DNA of 64,000 nt from contig WHUZ01000010.1 in assembly GCA_015179045.1 (NCBI GenBank), forward strand, positions 186,001 through 250,000, given 5' to 3'. Positions 1 to 11,040 of the stretch are shown here, piece by piece. The notes under the pieces were generated by a model, which saw only the letters and a program-made list of their open reading frames with translations, was not told the origin of the DNA and did no database searches. Source of the stretch: Kalaharituber pfeilii (taxonomy: Eukaryota > Ascomycota > Pezizomycetes > Pezizales > Pezizaceae). Each line of letters starts with the position of its first letter. Position 1 is the first letter of the stretch. A program made the position numbers and the translations under genes.

Positions 1-45
1 GCATGCGAGTAATGAAATAAAAAAAAAAAAAAAAAAAAAAAAAAA
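1..45 (+). mobile_element. 3' tail of a LINE-A element
   Basis: The window opens inside a LINE-A terminus: GCATGCGAGTAATGAAATA followed by a poly(A) run to base 45. The same ending occurs on more than a dozen other insertions here. The body lies outside the window, so its length is unknown. Confidence 0.85.
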
Positions 46-838
46 TTGTGGCCTGTGATGATCTCGTTGCGGTGTCGGTTCCGACGTCCAGCGTTGGTGC
101 TTCGGGTTCGATGTCTGGCATCGGTTCTTCGATGTCCCTTAGTCAGTGCTTGCTGTCGCACATTCTGATGTTGGATAGCGTTACCCCTTTTATTCTTCCG
201 GATGTTTCGGGGTCTTCTTGGACCAGTGTCCTGTCTGTCTCACTGACTGGGTGTGTTGGAATGTAAGTGGGTACCACCGGGGTAATTGTTTTTGGTCCTG
301 CTGGTTTTGGTTCGCTCTCCTTCCTCGCCTGTAATGCTGTGTAGGTGTGTTGGCTGCCTCCCAAGGAGGTGTCCCTGAGATCATACTCCATCCTTTTGCT
401 CCCTGTGGCGACGGTCGGGGTTCCCTGCATCGGTGGGGCTGGTTGACGGGGTGCTTGCTTGTTTCGGTGTGTCATAGACGTGTCGCAGTTGATGCATGAT
501 GTAGTTGGTCCTGACCAACGTTGTCCCTGACAGGTAGAGGATTTTTTGATTCGTTTGTGCGATTCTCTCCTCTATTCTCGCTGTTCTGCTGTCTAGCATC
601 TTTGCCGGCCCGGTTATGATGGAGTGTAAGAATCTCTACAGTTGTGTCTGGATCACTGCCTTGACCTTGCTTATAGTCTCCTCTCGATCGTCCCACTAGT
701 CGTTTTGGTCCCTCCATTTCCAATATTCGGCTATCATCTTACGTGTCCAGTTCTTGGTGTCAGGGACTCAGGGTCCACCTCCTTTTCCCAGCGTTCGAGG
801 CCAAACCTCGGGCTAAGACCCAGAGAGAGAGGGTGAAA
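46..838 (-). pseudogene. LINE-A-type ORF1 remnant
   Basis: Minus-strand fragments in at least three frames (143-475, 381-599, 472-723) resemble the middle of LINE-A ORF1 at 23688-25106. Both share a block with M-E/D-Y, then G-S-Q-H, then a lysine-rich stretch. The 5' side of the element lies to the right. No frame stays open, there are no RT motifs and no visible 3' tail, so this is an internal piece. The LINE-B copy to the right and the LINE-A tail to the left cut it off. Family assignment rests on the one conserved block and is moderate. Confidence 0.55.
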
Positions 839-845
839 GGGGGAG

Positions 846-2013
846 GGACTGGAGAGACTTTAGCTTGAGTTATGCTACAGACAAAAATGATGGGTTTGAG
901 TCAGTAGCTGGAAAGATTGCAAGCACTCTCGAGGTCAATGAGGAGGAGAGAGTGTCCTGGGGGCGAGATGTACACCTACCACAGACAGGCATTGAGGTCA
1001 TTGACCTCAAGCTGTGCAAGGAAGACGCCCCAGCCAAATGGGAAAAGGCCATCAATGAGGCTAAGGGTGACTCGGTGGCTATTTTTACAGACGGCAGCCG
1101 CAGTGAGGAAGGCGGTGTTGGTGGCGGATGGTGCTGGAGGCAGGTGGTAGCAGGTGAGTCAGAAGGGTCCCGGTGGGTAGGCACAAAGGCAACTGTGTGG
1201 GACTGTGAGGTCTCAGGAATGAGGGGTGCCCTTGAAGCAGTTGATGGCAGTGAAAAAGTGCTACTACTCGCAGACTCTCAGGCAGCTATCAGTGCAGTCC
1301 AGAAAGCAGGAAAAACTGGCAAGGCAAGAACCGCAGACCTAGGGCGGGTGATAGAGCTGATTGCGGAGAGGCGGCGGAGGCTAAGGAAGGCGGATGCAGT
1401 GAAGCTGGCATGGGTCAAGGCCCACGTGGAGATAGAAGGCAATGAGAAGGCGGATGAGTTGGCCAAAGAGGGGGCCAAGGGCATGAGGTATGATGGGCAG
1501 GCCACTGAGGGTGGGCTGCGTCAAGACTTAGTTCGAAAAAGAAAAGAGGAGAGGGAGCGTGCAGGCTTTGGGAAGGGCAAATTCGTAAAGTGGGGCAGGA
1601 GAGCACTCACAAATTACACTTGGCTGCGGACTAGAAAAGGCGGAGCTATGTGGAGGAGGATGGTCAGTGGCGAGGAGGTACAATGCACATGTGGTGAGGC
1701 ATGGAGTGCTGAGCATGTGGTGTTCAGATGCACAGAACTGGAGCGGCCCCAGAGGAAGAACAAAAATGGGGCACATGTCACCTGGCAGTCCTGGGAGGAC
1801 CTAGAGGAGAAAGGATGGAAGCAAGAAGGCGTGGAAGGTGACCCGGTCGAGTACTGGTTTGCCTGCCTCGATCTGGGGTAGCCGGGGACCGGGGGACGGA
1901 GGGCACTGGGTGCTCAAGGGTGTATGTAGATTCCGTAGTTAGTTGTCTCAAACCTGGCCCGGGTATATGGGTCCCTGCCATAGGCTGGTAGCCTGTATGC
2001 GGGGTTACGTGAA

Positions 2014-2042
<29 letters not shown>
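846..2042 (+). mobile_element. 5'-truncated LINE-B element (RNase H part)
   Basis: The open frame 865-1881 gives about 338 residues of the C-terminal part of a LINE ORF2. An RNase H domain fills roughly residues 65-210: T-D-G-S with the first Asp, an E in the C-E-V-S-G-M block, A-D-S-Q with the third acidic residue, and K-A-H-V-E-I-E-G-N-E-K-A-D with the His and final Asp. A zinc-knuckle-like C-T-C-G ... H-V-V-F-R-C follows near residues 275-290. The 3' UTR ends in the LINE-B hairpin tail (GCGGGGTTACGTGAAT) and a 29-bp poly(A) run. The start codon at 865 is only the first Met in a truncated copy. A close copy sits at 9543-10795 on the other strand. The body abuts duplication copy 1 at 2043. 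Confidence 0.85.
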
Positions 2043-2044
<2 letters not shown>

Positions 2045-2541
2045 TCCGTTTTGGTATAGAACATGTCTCAGGACGTGGTGTACATCGTGTTGTGGCGAAT
2101 TACAGTAGGTCCAGACTAATTCACAGTTACAATAAAACCACTTTCTTTGATGCAATGCAGAGAAGGAACTGATGTCATTGAAAAGAACGTCTTCAACTGA
2201 ATACAACATTAAAGTCCAAAATTATCCCCGCCAGGATTTCTGTTGCCGCCTTCAAAAGCCAAAAGCTTTAGACCAAATCATTGCTCCCAATGCTTCCATC
2301 TTTTTTTTATATATAGATTTTTTTTTTTTACCTTTTTTTTTTTTCGTACTTGTGCCGTCCAAGCAAAAAGGAGAATAGACTTTCCGATCAATCCTGAAAC
2401 GAAGTCAACGAATGCCGCTGGTAATCCTATTGGTAGACAAGGTCTTCCTTCAATCTAGATTCCACTAATGCGGGTGTCTCTCGCTGTGATGATAAGGAAG
2501 TTAGTGCTTGTGAACTTTGACTGTACGAGGACAAGGTTGGC

Positions 2542-3846
2542 CTACGGTGAGTCATAAACGTAAGAGAAGTAGTAATTGCCGGGTTCTCTGTCTTGGTAGA
2601 TAACAATATTGTATGGTTCACAGCTATAAGCTGCAAGTTTGCTGTCTTTGAAAACGTTTTGAAAGCTGACCACCAGATGTGGACTGCGATCCCACTTCGA
2701 ATTTTTGTCTCGAGAGGTACCATAAACACTACCGTCGTTATGTAAGTAGTAAACTGTAATCGTGTCTGGGCCTGCAACTATCGCTAGCGGAGAATTGAAG
2801 CGCACACTAGGGAGATATGGAATAATTTCTCCCGATGATGGCGGTTCGTTCGGGTCTACCATTGTAACTGGTTATTAGCAACCACCGTAGTTGTACCCCA
2901 CACCATGTTTACTACATACCTTTGAGCTGACGAAATACAAGGACATTCGCGTGGTTATCCACTGCATTATAAACAATATAACGCTTTCCATCATACCCAC
3001 ATGCCGCCATATTGGTATCAGATTTGAGGTCCGAAAATTGAATGTATGCAACGCCTCTGACATCTTGCTCAACTGTTGAACCCCTGCGTACACGTAACTT
3101 GGAATTCAGCACATGAGCAGCAAAATGTTATAACGACAACCAGGGAGTGCGATGTCATACCCTGGGATCTGGTAGACTACTCGAGTCTTGTAAAAATCCG
3201 TTGAAGTAAGTGCAAGCTTTGAGTCGGCGGTCGGGATACCAATTGTACGATAACATTTGCAGCTGACTTCCAGCAATTGAGATGCCGTCTTATCGACATC
3301 CCCTGTCCCCGACTTCAGTTCTGCAATAGTGTAAACAAGTTGCTGTGAGTTTGATTATGGTTAGCATTTCCACCTCTACTCAAGAGCTATAAAAACATTG
3401 GGAAATGGCTCTAGGAAAAGATGGCACCATCTCCCCAGAATTATGTAAGCTGAGCGATTGAGACGGCGAGCAGAAATTTAGTTGTAATGTACATTATGCT
3501 GGGATACATGTAGTGAGAGATGAAAAATACGAAAAAAAAAAGAAGAAAGTAACAATGTCGAACATACCTCAAGCGGGACCGGCCTGATCGTAGGTGGACA
3601 AAAACCTATACTTCCGACAGTAGCTGTGATGGGGGTAGGTCCCTCTGGCAGCTCGGGGATATAATGGAATTTTGTAATGTGTTTCTTGTCGGCAAGAGGT
3701 GATCTGTAAATTGTACGGTCGGAACCTTGCCAAAAGATAACGAGATTTGTATTTGAGTTTCCAGATTCCTGTGCCCCTGGGATAGTGGAATCAATCGCTG
3801 CCACGTATGAACCTGGGAGAGGCGTTATTGTTTCTACGTCGGCCAT
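2542..3846 (-). CDS. Six-bladed beta-propeller lectin-like protein, copy 1 (fucose-lectin type)
   Basis: I read four exons: 3846-3568, 3342-3161, 3083-2920 and 2867-2542. All introns are GT-AG (225, 77 and 52 bp) and the phases are consistent, giving 316 residues and a stop. The ATG at 3846 begins M-A-D-V-E. The repeated blade-like blocks (N-L-V-I-F-W-Q-G-S-D-R, T-I-T-V-Y-Y-L-H-N-D-G-S and Y-N-I-V-I-Y-Q) resemble fungal fucose-specific lectins of the Aleuria type, whose usual length is about 310-320 residues. No signal peptide is visible, as in cytosolic or fruit-body lectins of that family. A carbohydrate-binding role is inferred from family likeness; individual sugar-contacting residues could not be assigned. 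An intact paralogue lies at 34969-36272, and the two differ far more in exons than in intron 1. Confidence 0.7.
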
Positions 3847-4993
3847 GGCTTTCGGCAAGAGTTTTATAAGGAGATTAATGCCTAAAATAATGAATTGAGG
3901 AAGAAAGCTCGAGAAGAGTTGATTTGGAACAACGCAGGATGCTGAGTAGATGGATGTGGACTTGTTGGGGCAGTTGGGATTACTTTTATATTCTCTGAGG
4001 CCTCTTCTACACCTCGCTCGCTGTTTGTTATACAACCTCAGCTTGTTGCGGGCTGCTACACTGACGAATTCCTCCCTTGCTTCGAAACGCCAGTTTTCAA
4101 AACGTAACTGATTGCACACATATTCGTAAGTTCACATGCTCTATGGTCCTTGCTTTTTTCTTTTTTTTCTTTTTTTTTTCTTTTTTTTTTGCTGCTTCAG
4201 CTGCTCTTTCCAAATGACCTGGACTCAGCTGAGTACTGCAGCTTTTTTGCGCTTGTTGCAGCTCATGATACTCAGCTGCACATTACGGTGTCCAATGCAA
4301 ACTGAAAGTCAAACTTTACAAACCATTTCGCAATCGCTTCAGCTACATTCATATTTGACGTGAGTTAGATTGCAGATCCCGCTCAATCTTGTCTCGGCAG
4401 CCTAACTATTCCCAGAAATGTTTTTGTGTAAGGAGAGATATACGTCAACTACTTTCCCATACTTAGATGGGATGAATGTGGTATTCGCATCCCGTAGAAA
4501 TATATTGGAACGATTGGCTTATAATTCACCTCATTTAATAGTACCTAAAGCATTGAAATTCGGACATGAAGGATTGGGCTTAGGGGCGTATTCCTATCAA
4601 ATCCTCCCTAAATAGAGGCATAGCAAATTCGGTTCTTGTGGAGATGAGGAATATTCAGGTCCGCTCGCAAACGGACCTCTCCATCCATGAGCAGGCTGAG
4701 TTCGTGAGAGAACCAGTCCAGTTGCGAATAAATCTTTTTCTGATCACAGGCAAAAGGTTTTCTACTATAGTGGATTTTTTACATAGTGTTATGCCTTTGA
4801 TTCTCTTCTGTCATCTACACATCGATTCTCAAAGAAAAACACATATTATAAGCTTGCATGCAGGTCATAGGCTCATGGTGCCAATAGCCTAAGTTAATAC
4901 TATCACTTTCTGTTTCACCACGCATATCGATGTTTCCCGAACATATCCGCATTGTGTAGTATCACATAGTCTTGTGTCCCGGCCCAAAAAAAA
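3847..4993. other. Upstream region of lectin gene 1, no gene recognised
   Basis: This stretch is also present at 36273-37390. It contains a T-rich run (4146-4190, absent from copy 2, which reads straight through) and an inverted repeat AGGTCCG ... CGGACCT near 4659-4680. Two short open stretches (4418-4615 and 4638-4892) are preserved in both copies, but they lack recognisable motifs and may be chance. The lectin promoter should lie just upstream of 3846. Confidence 0.4.
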
Positions 4994-4999
4994 TAGGAA

Positions 5000-6420
5000 T
5001 TTTTTTTTTTTTTTTTTTTTATATCAATACTTCCGTGCCGCCCTATGGGCTATGGCGAGGGTCTTTATTTAAGTAAAGGAAAACTAAAATGTAGCTACAT
5101 GAAACCCACGACTCTCACTGGTATTATGGGTGGATGATCCAAGCCGATGCAGGGGGGCGTCCTTTGCCTATTTCCGTCCTCTGTCTGACTCGTACTGGCA
5201 GCCTCTCAACCATCTTCCTCCTAGTCTCACCCTGTCTACTTCCGTTGTGTCCTCCAGGTATACAACTACCGAACTTGTCTTTTTCCCTTCCTCCCTCAAT
5301 GTCGTCTTGTTTCTCAGCCATCTGATCCCCGTAATCTTTCCTATATCTTTATTGTCTGCTTCCATCCATCTTCGGACATTCCCGAGGTCCTTCCTCAGGG
5401 CTATCCCATGTACTACGATGCCTTCTTTGGGAGTGGTGGTACCGAGGTTGGATGGGTGTGTCGGGGGTCTGGCTTTTGTGGTTTGAGGGGTTTTGGGTTT
5501 CGGCGGGGCGGGCGTGGGGCAGGGGTGGGTCTGGGGGCCGATGGGGTCGCTGCTGTGGTGCTGGCAGGGGTGCTGTCGGCGGCTGGGTTCCCAACCGGTG
5601 GTGCAGTGGCTATTTTCCTAGCCTCCGCGTCGTCAAGTCTGCGTTTAAGGGCGTACGGCGTTTGCGCTGAGGCCGCTTTGCCTTTCCGCTTTCTTGTCTC
5701 AGTCTTGACCGCAGGGGCAGGGGCAGAGTGGGTTGTGGGCTCGGGGAGGGCTCCTCCGAATGCACGATGTCAATTGTGCTGAAGCCGAGGACTTCAGAGG
5801 TGCTCTCCATCGGTTGTATGTCTATGCACGTGATGGGGCTAAGCCCCAGTGGCTGCAATGGCAGTGGTGGTGGTGGGGGTGTGGCGGGCGGGTGTGGATC
5901 TGTCTGTATACTCAACCTGCCCCATTCATTGTCTTCGAAGCGTATGCTTAGGATCGAACCCTCCGTTAGGTACTGGCCATAGTCCGAGTAGTACCTCCAA
6001 AGCGATGCGGCGATTTTGCCCAGATCGAATTTATGGTCTTGTAACTCCTCGTCTAAGACTTCCCAGTCCGGGAGCGGGGGAAAGGCGGCGGAGGCCCTCT
6101 CCGTGTCTTCTTGCTTCTGGGCATTTTCTTATTAGGTGGTGGCGCCGGTTAAGGTCTTTTCTATTGGCTCTTGGCGCGGAGTTGAGGGTGGATGTGTTGG
6201 AAACAGCGGTAGTGAGCTGAACGATTCCTCGAAATTTACCCCTCGGGGGAAATTTGTGGTGTCGGGTATTTGGGATCAAAAATTAGATCAAAAGACTCAG
6301 CTCGCTGAGAGCTTTCGATCTATGTGGTTTTCGCTGGGGAGGACGTTGTGGTTGTGGGGTCGCTTCCAAACGCTCGTCCTGGGTGGTAGTTGTCCTGGGT
6401 CGTGTGGGCGTGGGCATGGG

Positions 6421-6450
<30 letters not shown>
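5000..6450 (-). mobile_element. ORF1-only (HAL1-like) element with LINE-A tail, absent from copy 2
   Basis: The minus-strand element ends in a LINE-A tail (poly(T) 5000-5021, then ATATCAATACTTCCGTGCCG). The reading frame ends at 5168 with Y-E-S-D-R-G-R-K and stop, close upstream of the tail. Upstream blocks include L-G-L-S-P-I-T and L-G-F-S-T-I, shared with the copies at 27677-28808 and 30465-34091. There are no RT or endonuclease motifs. The frame is broken several times (5168-5365, 5349-5594, 5610-5915). Duplication copy 2 at 37381-37400 reads straight through, showing the empty site. The direct repeat TAGGAA flanks the insert (4994-4999 and 6451-6456); the 29-bp T-run at its 5' end (minus strand) may be an expanded part of the target. 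Confidence 0.8.
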
Positions 6451-6451
<1 letters not shown>

Positions 6452-6907
6452 AGGAAATATCGCCTAAATAGTAAATATCACTTGAGGTAGAACCTCTTCG
6501 GGTAGGCACATTCTGCCTGCGGCTCTCGGACCGCATTCAGGCCATAAACTTTAGCGCCATAACAGCAAGACAAAGTCTACGTAGTTCGATTGTTGGAATG
6601 TCGTACAGGACTGTCTCAATGATTATCAGCTATTGCATAGCTGCTGCAGTAACACACTCGTCAGGACCATACTAGTACAATTACCTTTTACAGTTGGGAT
6701 ATTTCGGGAATGTCTGCAAGGTTGCTGAATTATGGCAAATAGAGTCTCTGGACTGTATATGCATGAAGAATTTTCATCATGCCCTCAAGATCATTAGAGA
6801 CTTCACACCCACAGTCACCGATACTAAGCCACCACCGCCGTCGAAATGCCCTGCGGTATAGGTACTGTGTAACGGCAAAACAACACTGCTTGCGACCAAA
6901 ATAACAT

Positions 6908-6977
6908 ATTCTTTTTTTTTTTTTTTTTTTTTTTTTATATCATTGATCGCTTGCCGCCTTATAGGCTATGGCGATTT
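6908..6977 (-). mobile_element. LINE-A tail-only insertion (70 bp), shared by both duplication copies
   Basis: Poly(T) is followed by the minus-strand LINE-A hairpin (GCCGCCTTATAGGCTATGGC) and nothing else. The 10-bp duplication AAATAACATA flanks it (6898-6907 and 6978-6987). The same insertion at 37854-37926 shows that it predates the segmental duplication. Confidence 0.85.
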
Positions 6978-7246
6978 AAATAACATAATTGACGAATACC
7001 ACCGCAATCATGGAAAACGTGCTACGGTAACGATACCCCTTCACTTGCTGGGTGTATGTAGTATTCACGGGTTAACTTACACTCATTCTGCATGCCTCGC
7101 CTCTCCCGTCTCATGCATCCGTGAAACCTGCAGCACGTACAGCACCCGCGACATTGAGTGGTCTGCACGATACCAGACAGTCCACACAGAAAATCCCAAG
7201 ACATCCCACCTAATGTGCCTACCCGGAGAAATTCTGAACTGGAGGA

Positions 7247-7287
7247 CTTCCTTTTTTTTTTTTTTTCCTTTTCTTATATCACAACAC
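7247..7287 (-). mobile_element. Relic of a LINE-B tail insertion
   Basis: A T-run, CTTTTCTTATATCACAAC and ACCCCG remain here. Copy 2 (38196-38266) keeps the rest of the tail plus a flanking duplication, so copy 1 lost about 37 bp between short GGA repeats. Confidence 0.6.
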
Positions 7288-7372
7288 CCCGGAGGACTAA
7301 ACAGGCAGTCATGGAGCCGATCACCCCGTTATGGAGGTATCAGCTACCATGGTGACAATGTCTTGCTTCAGC

Positions 7373-7567
7373 TTATAACTTGACGACGCTTAGGAAGCTC
7401 AAGCGCTGAGCAACCAAGCCATCGCTGCCAAGTGTTAAGAACTTTAGCGCATTGGAAGTGAAAAACTTTACACCTGCTGGCTTCATGTGGTTATAAGACC
7501 TGTATCTATAGATCAAACCAATTGTGCCCACAGTTATCAAACTCGCTGTGTCCTTCACAGTCGCCAT
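7373..7567 (-). CDS. Small conserved open frame, unknown (copy 1)
   Basis: The frame encodes 64 residues beginning M-A-T-V-K-D and ending S-V-V-K-L. Duplication copy 2 (38466-38660) encodes an identical product. A hydrophobic stretch near residues 9-20 (S-L-I-T-V-G-T-I-G-L-I-Y) could be a weak membrane segment. I do not recognise a family. Noncoding DNA around it is also nearly identical, so conservation alone does not prove that it is a gene; it could be an exon of something longer or chance. Confidence 0.25.
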   Translation of the reverse strand: MATVKDTASLITVGTIGLIYRYRSYNHMKPAGVKFFTSNALKFLTLGSDGLVAQRLSFLSVVKL

Positions 7568-8199
7568 GAAGTAGTTATGTGTTAAATTATGTATATGCTA
7601 TAGGTTTCTTTTTATTTTTTCACCTCAACTGAGCGAAGAGGCGGAAAAAAAAGAAACAAAACGCTAAAGTTGTGATTCGTGAGCGGGCCGCTTCATGCAC
7701 GGGGGAACCGTTCCAGGACTGAACTCGCGAGTGGACCAAAACACATCGGCTTTGACTCCTTCCGACCTACAGTGAAACCTGTCACATTGGATAACGCCAG
7801 GACCAGCGTGTTTTCCAATAAGGCAGGCGATCCGCTTAGACAGGTTGGAGCGGAGGTCAATTCTTGTGCTATATACATGCATGCGCAATCAGAACTATAG
7901 CAGAAACGTACATGTATAACTTGCAGGAGCAAGTTAAGAGGTAAAACATGCCCAAAGTCAAGTGCTTTTCCAAGCGCTGAAGTGAAAGTGCGGCTTGTTC
8001 GTCCTCTGGAACTGGAGTCTGGGACTGGGTTGAACGAGGTGGTTGATTCCAGACAATGCATTGCCTGCGTCAAGGACTGGCCCATGCGCCTTGGAGCCAT
8101 ATTGGTCTTGACCAGCTGAGTCTTCAGCTATAAGTTCGGCCGATAAGTGTGAATTAAGCGATCCAACATCACTTCTTGCATGTCCTAAATTATCTCTTG

Positions 8200-8276
8200 A
8201 GCTGGGTCCACAGATTCGGTGGCCTGAATATTGATACTCTCCAGCTGGATCCACAAATTCGGTGGCCTGAATCTTG
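8200..8276. repeat. Two-unit minisatellite (about 48 bp per unit)
   Basis: Two units contain AATTCGGTGGCCTGAAT or a close variant and differ at a few bases. Copy 2 of the duplication has three units at 39316-39441, so unit number changed after the duplication. Confidence 0.7.
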
Positions 8277-8594
8277 ATAGTACTGGAGACTTCAGTTCTG
8301 ACACTACCGTAAAGCCTCGCGAATAAGACCCTACTCGTTAGTAAGACTATGCTCGTGAATAAGTCCCTGGTTCGCAGCTACAGAAGAACCCCTCATAGTG
8401 GATATTTTCGAGGATGGACCTTCTAGCCAATAACGCCTCATATCCAGTGAGAGAGGTTTATGGAGCGAGAGTCTATCTTCATACCAAATAGTGTCAAAAC
8501 ATGAATGGAGATGACTCAACAATATAGAGTCTTAATAGCTGACTCAAGATTCAGTCCGGCCTGAGATTCAGCGCTTGGTGTTCCCAACTGGGCC

Positions 8595-9000
8595 CGCCAT
8601 GATGTCGGTCTGGGCCGGTCCAGGCCGTCCAGGCCGGTCAGGCCATTCAGGCCAGGCCACGCCATTCATGCCAGTGCAGATCAAAGAGTGAAATAGCATG
8701 GCTATGTACATGAGACAATAATAGGTGGTGAAATAGACATATGCGGTAGCTGAAGGAATAATGGGTAGGGAAAGAAATACACGTGAAAAGAATGAGAGGT
8801 GGTGAAAAAACACACGTTTCACGAGATATGAGACTTCAATCTGAAAGAACAATAGGTGGTGAAATGAATAGAAGGGTATGTGACCGCGTGGAGATTTGTC
8901 GAGGTTTAAAAACTTAAAAAGTTATACCTAAATGGTCTGGACCTGTCTCGACCGGTCTGGGCCGCCTGGACCAGTCTGGACTAGCCTGGCCTGAATAGCG
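8595..9000. repeat. Paired GGCC-rich imperfect repeats
   Basis: A cluster of CCAGGCCGTCCAGGCC-like units (8595-8660) and a second cluster of GGTCTGGAC / CCGGTCTGGGCC units (8933-9000) flank about 270 bp of AT-richer DNA. Copy 2 has one extra 10-bp unit in the first cluster. This may be the ends of an old element; no target duplication was found. Confidence 0.45.
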
Positions 9001-9078
9001 TCAACCAATCAGTAACTGAAATTAGGCCTTTAATCATCAGGAACAGCCTACATCCGCGGAATTAACTACAACGAACTA

Positions 9079-9302
9079 GCAGCTGAAGTACTGCCTTGGA
9101 AAGATGTCTGTATTTACAGACCATGTAATATAATTAATGATTGACCGAATTGAGTAATTTTCATTGTGGTACAGCCAGCACGAGGTCATGTTGCAACTTT
9201 GTTTATACATGTAAAGTTGTCGTGATAACCTTTGATTAGGTGCTGTATGTGCAAAACTGAGAAAGTGGAATCGCGCAGATATTGACTGTTGTTTTTGTTT
9301 TT
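9079..9302. other. Unique spacer, no gene recognised
   Basis: AT-rich single-copy DNA between the end of the duplication and the LINE stack. No convincing coding frame or repeat was seen. Confidence 0.4.
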
Positions 9303-9540
9303 TTCAATATCAGTGATAACGTGCCGCCCTAGGGGCAATGGTGATTTAATTACATAGGAGATAAGTTATGGAAAAGAGAAGGAAGTAAAAGGAAAAATAA
9401 AAGGAAAAGTCTGAGAGAAAAAAGGGTGAGACTACTCCCGTCCCCGATGTCCGTGAATGTCCGTCACTTTTCCATCCATTCAATCAGTGCTACCAGTCAA
9501 TCTCCGGCTTCTGTCCCCTTGTCGCCTTCAGGAGGGTTCG

Positions 9541-9542
<2 letters not shown>

Positions 9543-9589
<47 letters not shown>

Positions 9590-10795
9590 CACGTAACCCC
9601 GCAAACAGGCTACCAGCCTATGGCAGGGACCCATATACCCCGGCCAGGTTTGGAACAAGTAACTACGGAATCTACATACACACCTTGAGCACCCAGTGCC
9701 CTCCGTCCCCGGCTACCCCAGATCGAGGCAGGCAAACCAGTACTCGACCGGGTCGCCCACCACGCCTGCTTGCTTCCACCCTTTCTCCTCTAGGTCCTCC
9801 CAGGACTGCCAGGTGACATGCGCCCCATCTTTGTCCTTCCTCTGGGGCCGCTCCAGTTCGGTGAATCTGAACACCACATGCTCAGCACTCCATGCCTCAC
9901 CACATGTGCATTGTACCTCCTCGCCGCTGACAATCCTCCCCCACATAGCTCCGCCTTTTCCAGTCCGCAGCCATGTGTAATTTGTGTGCTCTCCTGCCCC
10001 ACTTTACGAATTTGCCCTTCCCAAAGCCTGCACGCTCCCTCTCCTCTTTTCTTTTTCGAACTAAGTCTTGACGCAGCCTGCCCTCAGTGGCCTGCCCATG
10101 ATACCTCATGCACTTGGCCCCCTCTTTGGCCAACTCAACTGCGTTCTCATTGCCCTCTATCCCCACGTGGGCCTTGACCCATGCCAGCTTCACTGCATCC
10201 GCCTCCCTTAGCCTCCGCCACCTCTCTGCAATCAGCTCTATCACCCGCGCTAGGTCTGCGGCCCTTGCCTTGCCAGTTTTTCCTGCTTTCTGGACTGCAC
10301 TGATAGCTGCCTGAGAGTCTGCAAGTAGTAGCACTTTTGCACTGCCATCAACTGCTTCAAGGGCACCCCTCATTCTGAGACCTCGCCGTCCCACACAGTT
10401 GCTTCCTCGCCATAGCCTTACAGGCGGCATGCGAGTAATGATAAAAAAAACAAAAAAAACACAGTTGCTTTTGTGCCTACCCACCGGGACCCTTCTGACT
10501 CACCTGCTACCACCTGCCTCCAGCACCATCCGCCACCAACACCGGCTTCCTCACTGCGGCTGCCATCTGTGAAAATAGCCACCGAGTCACCCTTAGCCTC
10601 ATTGATGGCCTTTTCCCATTTGGCTGGGGCGTCTTCCTTGCACAGCTTGAGGTCAATGACCTCAATGTCTGCCTGCAGTAGGTGTACATCTCGTCCCCAG
10701 GACACTCTCTCCTCCTCATCGACCTCGAGAGTGCTGGCAATCCTTCCGGCTACTGACTCGAACCCATCATTTTTGTCTGTAGCATAACCCAGCGT
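9543..10795 (-). mobile_element. 5'-truncated LINE-B inserted in LINE-A
   Basis: A long poly(T) (9544-9584) precedes the LINE-B tail AATTCACGTAACCCCGC, then the complement of the same RNase H module as at 846-2042. RNase H motifs (T-D-G-S, A-D-S-Q, K-A-H-V-G-I-E-G-N) are recognisable but split by a 55-bp tail-only insertion and a frameshift near 9990. The 5' break is at the same element position as in the copy at 846, near the TTATGCTACAG sequence. Confidence 0.8.
10405..10459 (+). mobile_element. LINE-A tail-only insertion (55 bp)
   Basis: CCTCGCCATAGCC and the hairpin are followed by an A-rich tract containing one C. It sits in the RNase H frame of the LINE-B copy, flanked by the 11-bp duplication CACAGTTGCTT (10394-10404 and 10460-10470). 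Confidence 0.9.
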
Positions 10796-11040
10796 CGCGT
10801 CCTCCGGGCCACTTCTTCTTCCATACTCTGCATCGGTCTAGCACGTGGGCCGTTGTCTCCTCTTCTCCGCACCATCTGCATTCTGGGCCATCTGCCTTTC
10901 CTAGGCTGTATTTCCATTGTCGGAGGCCCTTGCCGCCGAGGAGCCCTGCTAGCATTGATGTCCTGTGACCTAGTCTTTGGAGTGATCTGTAGCTCAGACC
11001 CAGTCTGTTCCTTCTTGCGCTCTCCAGATTCTAGCTTGTT

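Larger units (their letters stand above)
2043..9078. repeat. Segmental duplication, copy 1
   Basis: This block matches 34456-40878 base for base over most of its length, with small substitutions and indels. It holds lectin gene 1, a shared LINE-A tail insertion, a shared LINE-B tail relic, a small conserved frame and GGCC-rich blocks. Copy 1 alone carries the 1.45-kb ORF1-only element at 5000-6450. The left edge coincides with the poly(A) end of a LINE-B element. The right edge lies near the shared CCGCGGAAT and becomes indistinct around 9078. Confidence 0.9.

Noticed and set aside
3316..3322. Alternative acceptor TTGCAG for lectin exon 2
   Set aside because: It would place a stop at once (AAC TGA); the CACAG acceptor at 3343 keeps the frame in both copies.
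4418..4892. Two short frames (65 and 84 codons) kept in both duplication copies
   Set aside because: DNA identity between copies explains the conservation; no motif and no splice signals linking them.
7693..8100. A 135-codon minus-strand frame
   Set aside because: Copy 2 has a short insertion that breaks it, and it has no known domain.
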